A DNA stretch of 39,189 nt, from assembly GCA_902805935.1 (NCBI GenBank), contig CADCUR010000055.1:1-39189 (forward strand), given 5' to 3'. A program made the translations under genes and the position numbers. Below the pieces are notes generated by a model that was given only the letters and a program-made list of their open reading frames with translations, was not told the DNA's origin and made no database searches. This DNA is from an uncultured Pyrinomonadaceae bacterium (GTDB taxonomy: Bacteria; Acidobacteriota; Blastocatellia; Pyrinomonadales; Pyrinomonadaceae). Positions 25,601-34,500 of the stretch are shown here, in pieces. The first letter of the stretch is position 1; every line of letters starts with the position of its first letter.

Positions 25601-26273
25601 TATCAATCCGCCAAAGGTTTCCGCCTCCTCCCTGGTTAGTTCCGTAACGCCAGCGAAAACGAATGCTTTGATTTAAAACGCTCGGCGGTAAATTGACTTC
25701 AGTTGTAATATAACCTGCTGAATTTCCCGTCCACACTTGCCTGCTCAGAAGCGGATTGCCGGTTGCGTTAGCATTCAAAGTTTGAATATAACCGCCAGTG
25801 ACGAAGCTGCCACCCGCCGCCAAAATGTCTTGAAACGCGCCGCCCGCGATACTGATTTCCAAAACGCCGCCGTCAAAGCCCGGAGCCGGTTCGGTTTGGT
25901 AATACTGCTGAAAAATCAATCTTGCCGTATTGCTGCCAATGGCAATCGGCGGCGAGGTCAACTCCGATGAGCCAGCCGTGGATGGATTGTTGGTCGCCAC
26001 GTGATTCGGCGGCGAAATTGCCGTGCCGACTCCGGTAGTAAATTGAAGATTTTGTCCGGTCGTCGAAGTCGTCCATCCCGCGGGCAAATTCGGCGCGGCA
26101 ACGCCGTCGAAATTTTCGCTGAACAGGGTGACCGAAGGATTTTGCGGCTCAGGCTGCGCTTCGACCTTAACCGGACGAAACGGAACGGCGAGAAAAACGA
26201 TTGCCAAAGCAAGACAAATGACTGAAAACTTCAAATGATTACTGAAACCAAATACCGGAAGATTTTTCAACAT
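22695..26273 (-). CDS. Large exported P-domain/BACON/VCBS repeat protein
   Basis: 1192 aa with AAGGAG about 10 nt before ATG 26273 and a signal/anchor near residues 14-36. Order: two repeats of a jelly-roll-like domain (VTLFSENFDGVAAPNLPAGW and YTENFDNVTAPALPMNW) at about 48-420; two proprotein-convertase P-type domains (ISIPSSGIADPYPSQIEI, NFSHSSPDDVDLMLVAPN; the second NFSHNSPDDVDIMLVAPN) at about 425-745; two BACON-like domains (FSLTPTSQGFPITGGNGNFTV, CPWTASTNSNFV) to about 920; six FG-GAP/VCBS-type units (FDFDGDGKADVSIYRP, ADYDGDGRTDFAVYR) to the end. No catalytic domain is seen, so it is likely a surface adhesion or carbohydrate/protein-binding scaffold. Its last domain is homologous to that of the subtilase at 31572. 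Confidence 0.9.
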   Translation of the reverse strand: MLKNLPVFGFSNHLKFSVICLALAIVFLAVPFRPVKVEAQPEPQNPSVTLFSENFDGVAAPNLPAGWTTSTTGQNLQFTTGVGTAISPPNHVATNNPSTAGSSELTSPPIAIGSNTARLIFQQYYQTEPAPGFDGGVLEISIAGGAFQDILAAGGSFVTGGYIQTLNANATGNPLLSRQVWTGNSAGYITTEVNLPPSVLNQSIRFRWRYGTNQGGGGNLWRIDNIQVADNSVASQIAAYTENFDNVTAPALPMNWTTAITGTGATPFVTATLTPDTPPNAVFTNNPPSVSTAELVSPVIRIGGNSPKVIFRHHYDMENNFDGGVLEIKINSGNFQDIITAGGSFVSGGYNGTLNTGFGNPLPGRQAWTNNSNGYVTTEINIPPVAHRQSIQFRWLRGTDNVVGDVGWRIDSVRVTNAISGENSSAISIPSSGIADPYPSQIEIINHTGLVTGVQVNLTNFSHSSPDDVDLMLVAPNNRKIVLMSDVGGANPVSNLSISFDDAATAALPDNAPLSSGNFKPTDFEPGDAFPAPAPGGDLSGNRLSAFGGSQPNGAWKLFLVDDNGENVGSVSGGWSIILQTSTDAIAIPSVGISDPYPSNTIISGLEGSVTKAVVNIPNFSHNSPDDVDIMLVAPNGRRILLMSDVGGTTEVGGVSLTFDDAATASLPDNAPLASGTYKPTDFETGDAFPAPAPQGAVTGTTLNAFYGSPANGVWKLFIVDDNGENAGVVASWSLTLTASASACTFSLTPTSQGFPITGGNGNFTVNMPTGCPWTASTNSNFVGITSNASGEGLGTVNYTVAPNMNAGRTASIVVSNGVFSQTFLIQQPSGCPFALGSTVQNVTASGGARNVAVTAGASCAYLATSSVPWIQITSPTQTGDGAVNFTVAPNPSGTLRSGTITIGARTLTVNQAGSSARGFDFDGDGKADVSIYRPANGTWYIQNSQNNSLSAAQFGVAADRLVPADYDGDRKADYAVFRDGVWYILQSQSNTVRSVGWGLGTDIPTPGDYDGDGKADVAVYRAAEGNWYVLRSGSNTSQAVTFGAAADQPVPADYDGDGRTDFAVYRAGASSGWFVLQSGSNSVSSRAFGTIGDIAAAGDYDGDGRDNYAVFRPSTGTWYLAAANGSGFEARQFGQAGDVPVAADYNGDGRTDIGVFRAGAWYILLLGSETFRTVQWGLADDRAVPAAFNRQ
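22701..23520 (-). repeat. VCBS-type repeat block (six units), minus strand
   Basis: Six units whose DNA shares a core reading DYDGDGK/R on the minus strand. Homologous, inverted copy of the block at 33811-34610. Confidence 0.85.
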
Positions 26274-26907
26274 ACGATGCAGCTCCTTTCAAAATTGTCA
26301 GACGCGATGAGTTTATTGCCGAATCAAAGCCTGTTTTAAGAAAATTTACAACTGACGCTTCGACCGAAGACAGGAGCGTCACACCTTCAATAACCGCCGG
26401 AGATTGAAATCACTTTATTGAAATCTCTTTGCCGCCTTTCGCTGACCGAACGGCGGCGTTTGCACCGCTCATTCGAGGGCGGGCAGTCTAAATTCGCATC
26501 GGCTTCGCGGAGAATTATCGTGTTTGAAGCCGCTCCGAACGTCTGATTAGATTGGCATAGAAAATAAAAGTAAAAAGTATAGTCCGGGCATTATTAACCT
26601 TTTCGTGAAAAGTTTCAACAATTCGAACTAATAAATTTGCTTTTATTTAATAAAAGAGTTATAAAAAACTACTTTTTAACCGATTAACTCGCTTGCGGCG
26701 ATTATTTTAAGCGAAAATTTTTTGTTCGTGTGTGATGCAGATTACATTCGCCGACAAAATTTCGTGCTATTTTCTTGAAACAATCGTGAAAGCGCGGACG
26801 GAAACGTCTAAAGCGAGATGGTTTAACCCGCAAAGCAAAAGTTACCGGCAACGATTTCTTCCACTATCGTTGTTGAAAAATCGTAAGTTTACGAGGAGGA
26901 AATTGAG
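26274..26907. promoter_or_regulatory. 634-bp divergent intergenic region
   Basis: No gene is supported here. The half next to the 1192-aa gene (26340-26520) is rich in short complementary segments when read on the minus strand: GCCGCC...GGCGGC, GAGATT...AATCTC, and GACGCT...AGCGTC with a TCTTCGGTCGA loop. It may form a structured 5' leader. The half near 26580-26760 is AT-rich (for example TTTTATTTAATAAAAG) and is the likely promoter zone for both directions. GAGGAGG precedes the DUF1800 start. No known riboswitch was recognised. Confidence 0.4.
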
Positions 26908-29106
26908 ATGTCGTCTGAATTTAACGTTCGCCGTATGCGCCTGTTTGTGCCGTCCGGCGTTTTATTTTGTCTGGCTTTCTTTATCGTCGGCGCGTCGGCG
27001 CAGGAAAATATTGACGCCGCGCCGGTGATTATCAGCGAAGCGAATTCGACCAGAGCATTAACCGCCGCGCCGAAAACGCGCAAACTTGACCAGAATGCGC
27101 GAGTTTTCAGTCCGGGCGGAAAAACGCGCATAACGGTGTTCGTCACCGGCGTCGAACTTTTGCCGGGCGAAGGCGCGACCGCCTTTCGCGCTGACGCGAC
27201 CGACGGGCGTTACAGCCGTTATCCGCTGCAAATCGTTTCGCTCGCGCCGACGCCAGAGCGTCCTTGGGTTTACGCTTTGACATTTAGATTACACGCCGGA
27301 ATGGGCGATGTCGGCGACGTTTTGCTGCGCGTTGCGTGGCGCGGAATGGCGAGCAACCGCGTGCGTATCGCCGTCGGACACGAAGGCGGCGGGCTGAAAG
27401 ACGACCCAGGCGCAGTTCCGACTCCGATGCCCGACACGCCGGTAACTTTCGGGCAGACGGACGCGCCCGGCTTGCCTTACACGGGCGACCGCGTGCGCTT
27501 TATGCACCAGGCGACTTTCGGCGCGAATCCGACGCTCGAAAATCAATTGCGCCGTCTCGGTCTTTCAACCTGGATTAGCCAGCAGATGGAAACCAAGCGC
27601 GATGCCGGTAATGCTATTCGTTATTCTACTTTCCCGATGCCGAATCCGCCGTTGATGGCAGACCTTAATCCGACCTGCACTATGAACGCAGTTTGCAATC
27701 GTGATAATTACACGATGTATCCGCTGCAAAACTGGTTTTTCCGTGAGGCTCTTTACGGCGAAGACCAGCAGTTGCGGCGGCGCGTGTCATGGGCGCTGCA
27801 TCAGATTTTCGTCGTATCGGGACGCGAAATAGTTCAGCCGAGCCGGATGGCTCCGTATATTAAGGTTTTGGACAAACACGCTTTCGGCAATTTCCGCAGT
27901 CTGCTCGAAGATATGACGCTGAATCCGGCGATGGGCATTTACCTGGATATGGCAAACAGCACGCGCCAGAATCCGAACGAAAATTACGCCCGCGAAATTA
28001 TGCAGCTTTTCAGCATCGGTCTGGATATGCTGAATCAGGACGGCACGCCGAAGCTCGACGCGCAGGGCAACCGCATTCCGAGCTACGACCAAAACACGGT
28101 CAACGGCTTTACCAAAGTTTTCACCGGCTGGCGGCTTTGCGCGACACCGGCGAATTGTCCGGGCAGCGTGACGGGAACCAGAAATTTCAAAGACCCGATG
28201 GAAATTATCGCGGCAAACCACGACAACACGGAAAAACAGCTTTTGAATTATCCCGGCGCGATTTCGACGATTCCCGCCGGACAAACCGCCGAGCAGGATT
28301 TGCAGGCGGCGCTGGATAACGTCTTTAATCACCCAAACGTCGCGCCGTTTATAAGTAAACTTTTAATTCAGCAACTCGTTACCAGCAACCCGACGCCGGC
28401 GTATGTCCGGCGCGTCGCCGACGTTTTCAGCGACGACGCGGGCGGCGGCGTTGAGCGCGGCAATCTGGCGAAAGTCATCCGCGCAATTCTCCTTGACCCA
28501 GAAGCGCGCGGCAACAACAAAACCGACCCGGATTACGGACATTTGAAAGAGCCGGTGATTTACGCGACGAATTTCCTGCGTGCGCTTAATCCAACGGCGA
28601 ACACGGGAGCAGCCGCAACCTGCAATGGTTTAAGCGAAGGCGCAATCAACGGCATAACATCACTTTTAGACCAAGACGTTTTCAACCCGCCGTCGGTTTT
28701 CAATTATTATCCAATGGATTACAGCATTCCGAACACGAATCTCGCTGCGCCTGAGTTCGCTATTATGACCACCGGAACGGCGTTGAAACGTCCGAACCTT
28801 ATCCACCAAATGATTGGACCCGGAACTGGTGGGGCAACGGGCATCGGCATCAATAACATACAAGGTATTACTTGCGGGACACGCGTTACTCTGACTCGTT
28901 ATCAAAACTTAGCGACTGCCGACCCGACCGGGACGTTGCTGGTTGAAACGTTGAACCGCGAATTGTTAAACGGCTCGATGTCGCCCGATGTCAGAACTCA
29001 AATGATGAATGCGGTCCAAGCCGTAGCGTCAACCAATGCATTGAGGCGAACGCAAACGGCGCTTTATTTGTTGCTTACTTCGTCGCAATACCAAGTGCAA
29101 AGATAG
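26908..29106 (+). CDS. DUF1800 domain exported protein
   Basis: 732 aa with GGAGG upstream of ATG 26908. A signal peptide is at about 10-31 (LFVPSGVLFCLAFFIVGASA). Residues about 40-160 form a beta-rich leader, IPT/TIG- or cell-surface-like (FSPGGKTRITVFVTGVELLPGEG). DUF1800 follows: VRFMHQATFGANPTLENQLRRLG, WALHQIFVVSG, NPAMGIYLDMANS, NENYAREIMQLFSIGL, NGFTKVFTGW, HPNVAPFISKLLIQQLV. The family is usually encoded next to a DUF1501 protein, as here; both are predicted to be exported and their joint activity is unknown. The DUF1501 gene is 102 bp downstream and probably co-transcribed. Confidence 0.95.
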   Translation: MSSEFNVRRMRLFVPSGVLFCLAFFIVGASAQENIDAAPVIISEANSTRALTAAPKTRKLDQNARVFSPGGKTRITVFVTGVELLPGEGATAFRADATDGRYSRYPLQIVSLAPTPERPWVYALTFRLHAGMGDVGDVLLRVAWRGMASNRVRIAVGHEGGGLKDDPGAVPTPMPDTPVTFGQTDAPGLPYTGDRVRFMHQATFGANPTLENQLRRLGLSTWISQQMETKRDAGNAIRYSTFPMPNPPLMADLNPTCTMNAVCNRDNYTMYPLQNWFFREALYGEDQQLRRRVSWALHQIFVVSGREIVQPSRMAPYIKVLDKHAFGNFRSLLEDMTLNPAMGIYLDMANSTRQNPNENYAREIMQLFSIGLDMLNQDGTPKLDAQGNRIPSYDQNTVNGFTKVFTGWRLCATPANCPGSVTGTRNFKDPMEIIAANHDNTEKQLLNYPGAISTIPAGQTAEQDLQAALDNVFNHPNVAPFISKLLIQQLVTSNPTPAYVRRVADVFSDDAGGGVERGNLAKVIRAILLDPEARGNNKTDPDYGHLKEPVIYATNFLRALNPTANTGAAATCNGLSEGAINGITSLLDQDVFNPPSVFNYYPMDYSIPNTNLAAPEFAIMTTGTALKRPNLIHQMIGPGTGGATGIGINNIQGITCGTRVTLTRYQNLATADPTGTLLVETLNRELLNGSMSPDVRTQMMNAVQAVASTNALRRTQTALYLLLTSSQYQVQR

Positions 29107-29208
29107 TCAAGAAAGTAATCGTTCGGAGTTTTGTCAAAAAATCGGCAGACATTTAATTAACCAAGAGTTCCGCCGCCGGATGAGACTCCGAACCGAAGGA
29201 GAAATTTT

Positions 29209-30630
29209 ATGACAGACAGAAGAGAATTCTTAAAAACATCCTGTGCCGCATTGACTATGACGGCGTTGGCGACGCAGATGCGTCATTTCGGTTTGATAAA
29301 CGCTTTAGCGCAGAATGAGAATGTTGACGGCGGAGGCGACGGCGGAAATTATAAGGCTCTCGTATGCGTCTTTTTGTCGGGCGGCAACGACAGCAACAAC
29401 ACCGTCGTTCCGAATTACGACGCGGGTTACGCGCAGTATTCAGCGGCGCGAACGGCGCAGGGTCTGGCGATTCCGCGAGCGAATCTGCTGCCGATTTCGC
29501 CGCCGGCGATGAACGGCGACGCTTACGGTCTGCATCCGAGTATGACCGATTTGCACACGCTCTGGAATCAGGGAAAACTCGCCGTTGTAACCAATGTCGG
29601 AACGCTAATGCAGCCTTTGACGAGAGCGCAGTATCAATCCGGCGCGTCGCGCCCGATGCAGCTTTTCTCGCATTCCGACCAAGTTGATCAATTCAAGACG
29701 GCGATTTCCAATTATCGTTCGGCAATCGGATGGGGCGGCAGATTGTCCGACCGCACAGCGGCTCAGAATCCGGGCGCGGCGATTCCGATGATTAGCCAGA
29801 TTTCGACGGGCGCGAATGTTTTCACCGTCGGCAACACCTCGACGCCGCTGATTGTTGCGCCTGCGCCGACGCCGCTCAATCAGGTTTTGGCTTTGAACGG
29901 ATTCATCGCCGGAAACGCCGAAGATACGGCGCGGCGCAGCGCGATGAATAACATCCGCGCCGCGAATCTGGATTATTCGATGACGCAAGCCGCCAGCGTC
30001 ATCACGCAGCAGGCAATCAACGTCAGCACTCAGCTCAGCACCGATCCGGTTTTGACGGCGACGTTTCCGAACACGACGCTCGGTAATCAGTTGCGGCAAG
30101 TGGCGAAATTGATGAAATTCCGCACGCAGTTGAATATGAGCCGACAGGTTTTCTACGTCCAGCTCGGCGGCTTCGACACGCACAGCAGTCAGTTAAATCA
30201 ACACGCGACTTTGTGGACGCAGGTTAGTCAGGCATTAAAGGCGTTTTACGACGAAACGGTCGCACAAGGCATCGCCGAAGACGTAACGACGTTCACGATG
30301 AGCGACTTTAACCGCACGCTCAATCCGGCTGGTGCGGGTTCGGGCGCGGGTTCAGACCACGCTTGGGGCGGACATCATTTCGTGATGGGCGGCTCGGTTC
30401 TTGGCGGCAACTTTTATGGCAAACCGACCTCGAACGGTTCGATTTTCCCGACGCTGGTCAATGCCGGTCCCGACGATGCCGAAACGCGAGGGCGTATCAT
30501 TCCGACGGTCTCGGTCGAGCAATACGCCGCGACGCTGGCGCGTTGGTTCGGGCTTTCGCCCGCCGACATTCCGCTCGTCTTCCCGAACATCAATGCGTTC
30601 GGCGGCTCGGATTTGGGATTTATGATGTAA
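29209..30630 (+). CDS. DUF1501 domain protein with Tat signal
   Basis: 473 aa; GAAGGAG lies about 8 nt before the ATG. The N-terminus TDRREFLKTSCAALTMTALA is a twin-arginine signal, so it is exported folded. DUF1501 is a sulfatase/alkaline-phosphatase-superfamily relative. Visible are VCVFLSGGNDSNNTVVPNYD near the start, YGLHPSMTDLHTLWNQGKLAVVTNVG, QLGGFDTHSSQLNQH and SDHAWGGHHFVMGG, which hold the likely metal-binding Asp/His residues. Partner of the upstream DUF1800 protein. Substrate unknown. Confidence 0.95.
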   Translation: MTDRREFLKTSCAALTMTALATQMRHFGLINALAQNENVDGGGDGGNYKALVCVFLSGGNDSNNTVVPNYDAGYAQYSAARTAQGLAIPRANLLPISPPAMNGDAYGLHPSMTDLHTLWNQGKLAVVTNVGTLMQPLTRAQYQSGASRPMQLFSHSDQVDQFKTAISNYRSAIGWGGRLSDRTAAQNPGAAIPMISQISTGANVFTVGNTSTPLIVAPAPTPLNQVLALNGFIAGNAEDTARRSAMNNIRAANLDYSMTQAASVITQQAINVSTQLSTDPVLTATFPNTTLGNQLRQVAKLMKFRTQLNMSRQVFYVQLGGFDTHSSQLNQHATLWTQVSQALKAFYDETVAQGIAEDVTTFTMSDFNRTLNPAGAGSGAGSDHAWGGHHFVMGGSVLGGNFYGKPTSNGSIFPTLVNAGPDDAETRGRIIPTVSVEQYAATLARWFGLSPADIPLVFPNINAFGGSDLGFMM

Positions 30631-30641
30631 GTCAGTGGAAA

Positions 30642-30771
30642 GGAAAATCAGCCGCCGCTGTAGAGACGCGGCAGACAGTTTTAATAGTTGAAATCAAATT
30701 AAGCGTTGGCAGATGCGTTCGACCTAACATTTGCCGACGCTTAATCTCTGCTCGCCGCGTGCTGATTTTCC
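30642..30771. repeat. 130-bp nested inverted-repeat structure after DUF1501
   Basis: The outer arms are an exact 11-bp inverted repeat (GGAAAATCAGC 30642-30652, complement 30761-30771). The inner arms of 18 bp (30698-30715 with 30728-30745) match at 16 of 18 positions. A middle pair around GACGCGGCAGA/CTCGCCGCGT is gapped. The whole region could fold into one long branched hairpin. There is no U-tract after the inner stem, so this is more than a simple terminator; it may be a small palindromic repeat element. Confidence 0.6.
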
Positions 30772-30871
30772 GCTTGTGCATTTCTAATTGTCCGTGTAAA
30801 ATTTACAATAATGTAAAGATTCGAGAATTTCCGAATCTAAAACTTTTTATAGCGAGGAGAAATATTAAAAA

Positions 30872-31228
30872 ATGTCAGCAGTTGCAGCACCGACAGTGGA
30901 AATTAACGTGACGCCGAACGCGGCGGCGGAAATCAAAAAATTTATGGCGAGCGAAGAAGATTTGCCGGAAACGGCGGGGCTTCGCGTCAGAGTCGTGCCG
31001 GGCGGTTGTTCGGGTTTTCAATACAGTCTGAACATCGAGGAAGAATCGCGCAACGGCGACTTTATCGTCGAGCAGGAAGGCGTTCGTCTTTTCGTGGATA
31101 TGTTCAGCGGACAGTATCTGAACGGCATTCAAATTGATTACACATCGAATATGATGGGTTCAGGTTTTACGTTTGAAAATCCGAACGCGACCGGCGGCTG
31201 CGGCTGCGGCACTTCGTTTTCGGCGTAG
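30872..31228 (+). CDS. IscA/ErpA-type Fe-S cluster assembly protein (HesB family)
   Basis: 118 aa; GAGGAG lies about 10 nt before the ATG. A-type carrier fold: ITPNAAAEIKKFM-like start (VTPNAAAEIKKFMASEED), C46 in VVPGGCSGFQYSL, and the C-terminal pair C110/C112 in GGCGCGTSF. These three cysteines bind or deliver Fe-S clusters to apo-enzymes. The first nine residues before EINVTP are a short nonconserved lead. No isc or suf genes adjoin it, so it acts as a stand-alone carrier. A strong terminator follows. Confidence 0.96.
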   Translation: MSAVAAPTVEINVTPNAAAEIKKFMASEEDLPETAGLRVRVVPGGCSGFQYSLNIEEESRNGDFIVEQEGVRLFVDMFSGQYLNGIQIDYTSNMMGSGFTFENPNATGGCGCGTSFSA

Positions 31229-31249
31229 ATTTCAGGAATTTTTTATCAG

Positions 31250-31287
31250 GCGCGCGGCGATCATTATAGATTGCCGCGCGCTTTTTT
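31250..31287 (+). terminator. Intrinsic terminator of the IscA-type gene
   Basis: GCGCGCGGCGATC stem with a near-complementary right arm GATTGCCGCGCGC (one mismatch), then TTTTTT. Confidence 0.9.
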
Positions 31288-31571
31288 CGTTTCACTGTAA
31301 AGGTCTGCGCTGCAATTTTCCTGCCGAACGCAATTTGGAAACTTCAGATTTTTTGTTTTACGCTTTACCAAAACGAGCAAAATGTCGTAAAATTCTTTCA
31401 CCCTTCAATTGAGAGCATTCTTAAAAGAAACGAACCGTCGTATCAACTGGCAAATCTTGAAAGGCATTCTGGAATAAATTTCAAATGCGCGAGCTGTATC
31501 ATCAGTCAGATTTGCATTTTTTTTTTCAAAGCAATTGCTAACGGCAAGATAAATTAACAGGAAGTTTGAAG
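31288..31571. promoter_or_regulatory. Upstream region of the subtilase with a terminator-like leader hairpin
   Basis: 284 bp without a gene. At 31483-31526 AAATGC pairs with GCATTT around a 25-nt spacer that itself holds CTG...CAG, followed by ten T residues. This has the form of an intrinsic terminator located about 45 nt before the subtilase start, so it could act as an attenuator. Upstream text is AT-rich and promoter-like, but no clear box pair was identified. Confidence 0.4.
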
Positions 31572-34500
31572 ATGAAAAATACTAAAAAATCGAAAAGATG
31601 GCTTTTGTTTTCATTGGCAGTCGCGCTTTTAACAGCCGCCGTCATTCAAGTAACGAATCACGCCGACGCGAATCAAACGGCGGAGCTAAGAGTTGTCCAA
31701 GAAAACAATGGATTTGCGTTAAGCGCTGGCGAACTCGTAGCGTTTCATCGAACCGAGCGAAGAATTTCCGACGCGCGGCTGATAAATTTGCCCGAGACAA
31801 CCGCACAAGTTTTTCTCTGGAACGAAGAAACCGCAAGCGGCGCCAAATCGCCGTTTTACGCCATCAGTTTGGACGGGAAAACCGTTGGAACGATTCGTGA
31901 AACTTCTTATGAAATGATGCTGCGTTACGGGAAATTCGACCCGTTGGCGACGATGCCGGAAACGCCCGCAAACTTGACGGCGCGAAGCGGCGCGAGCAGC
32001 GACGGCGTTTATATCGTGCAATTCGTTACGCAGCCGCTCGACGAATACCGCGATGCCGTTAAAACGCTCGGCGGCGAAATTTATATTTATCTGCCGAATC
32101 ATTCGTATATCGTCAAGATGAACGGCGAAACAAAACAAGCGGTGGAAAATCTGCCGTTCGTGCGGTGGGTCGGAAATTATCAGCCCGCTTATAAAATTGA
32201 AGAATACATCCACGAAGGCTTGGCGAACCGAACTTTGGACGCGGCGCGCTACAACATTATGGTTTTGCGGCGCGGCTCGACGATGCAGAATACGCTCTCG
32301 AATCGCATTCGCACGTTCGGCGGCAAAATTGATTTAACGATTCCCGAAGGCTTCAGGATGGAAGCGACGCTGACGGCGGAACAACTCGTCGCCGTCGCCA
32401 ACGAATCGGACGTTTTGTTCATTGACCGCTGGAGCGCGCCCGAACCGGATATGGACATTGTGCGAGCCGTCGGCGGAGCGAACTTTATCGAAAACACGAC
32501 CGGATTTAAAGGCGAAGGCGTTCGCGCCGAAGTGATGGACGGCGGGCTTTTGACGACGCACACGGATTTTAATTCGATGACGACCGCGCCGATTCTGCAC
32601 GGTGCGGTGAATGTTGACAGCCACGGCACGGCGACTTACGGCATCAATTTCGGGCGCGGCACAACTAATCCGATGGGACGCGGAATGCTGCCCGAAGCGC
32701 AGGGCATTATCGCCGGTTATCCGGCGCTCACTAACCGCTACACGCACACGGCGCAGCTTTTGCAAGACCCGTATAAAGCCGTGTATCAATCGAACAGTTG
32801 GGGCAACGCCCCGACGACTGCCTACAATACGATTTCGGCGGAAACGGACGACATTCTTTTTATCAATGATTTCACCTTGCTTAATTCGCAGAGCAATACC
32901 GGCAACCAAACCTCGCGTCCGCAGGCGTGGTCGAAAAACGTCGTTTCCATCGGCGGCATCAGCCATCTGAACACGGCGAGTTTGACCGACGACCGCTGGA
33001 CGAGCGCGAGCGTCGGACCCGCCGCCGACGGACGGCTCAAACCGGAGCTGGCGCATTTTTACGATTCGATTTTCACGACGACCAGCAGCAATAACGCCGC
33101 TTACACGAGCGGTTTTAACGGGACGAGTGCGGCAACGCCGATTACCGCCGGACATTTCGGAATCTTTTTTCAAATGTGGCACAACGGCGTTTTCGGCAAT
33201 CCGACCGCCGGAAGCGTTTTCGACAGCCGCCCGCATATGACGACCGCCAAAGCCGTGATGATAAACACCGCCGTCCAGTGGGATATGACGCTTCCCGGAG
33301 CGAACACGACCCGCGCGCGGCAGGGCTTCGGGCGCGCTGATCTGACGAATCTGTATAATCTTCGCAACAAAATGCTTATCGTTGACGAAACCGACGTTTT
33401 GACGAATCTGCAAACGAAAACTTACACGAAAACCGTTGCCGGCGGTTCGACCGACCCGTTGAAAGCGACGCTGGTTTACGCCGACCCGATGGGCAGCCCG
33501 TCGGCGACCCGCGCTCGAATCAACGATTTGTCTTTGAAAGTTATCGCGCCGGACGGCACCGTTTACTGGGGCAACAACGGTCTCGGCGTGGGCGGCGGAA
33601 TGTGGTCAACCTCGGGCGGCGCGGCGAACGTCGTGGACACGGTGGAAAACGTTTTCGTTCAAAATCCCGCGGCGGGAGAGTGGACGTTTGAAGTCATCGC
33701 TTCGGAATTAGTGCAGGACGCGCATCCGCAAACGGCGGGCGTCATTGACGCCGATTACTCATTTGTCGTCAGCGGCATCGTTAACCAACCGCAGGCGCCG
33801 CGCACCCGATTCGATTTTGACGGCGACGGCAAAGCCGACGTTTCCGTCTTTCGCCCGTCAAGCGGCGTTTGGTATCTGAACAATTCGCAAAGCGGTCTGT
33901 CTGCCGCGCAATTCGGCGCCGGCACAGATAAAATCGTTCCAGCCGATTACGACGGCGACGGCAAAACCGACATCGCCGTTTATCGCGGCGGAACCTGGTA
34001 TCTGTCGAGAAGTCAAACTGGTTTTACAGGCGTTCAGTTCGGCGCAGGCGATGACGTTCCGGTTCCGGCGGATTACGACGGCGACGGCAAAGCCGAGTTA
34101 GCCGTTTTCCGCCCGTCAAACGCCACCTGGTATTTTTATAACCTAACGACGAATCAAGCGAGCGCGACGGTTTTCGGTCAAGCAGACGACAAACCCGTTC
34201 CGGCGGATTACGACGGCGACGGCAAAGCAAACGCCGCGGTTTTCCGTCCGTCAAACGCCACTTGGTATACTTCGACGAATCCGGCGACCAATTATGGGGC
34301 GGTTCGGTTCGGCGATGCAGGCGATAAACTCGTTCCGGCAGACTACGACGGCGACGGCAAAGCGGACGTGGCGGTTTTCCGTCCGTCAAACGGCTCTTGG
34401 TATCTGCTGAGAAGTTCGCTCGGCTTTACGGGAATTCAATTCGGTTTAGGAACTGACGCGCCCGTGGCGGCTGATTATGACGGCGACGGCAAAGCTGATA

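Noticed and set aside
26781-26870. Words CGCAAAGC and GTTACCGG upstream of the DUF1800 gene, resembling a c-di-GMP (GEMM) riboswitch
   Set aside because: The two words are only about 8 nt apart, whereas the riboswitch needs about 45 nt with a paired stem between them, and the P1 and tetraloop-receptor parts are missing.
32334-33413. 359-aa minus-strand ORF antisense to the subtilase
   Set aside because: Arg-rich composition with no domain. It arises from the codon pattern of the protease gene, whose catalytic triad is clear.
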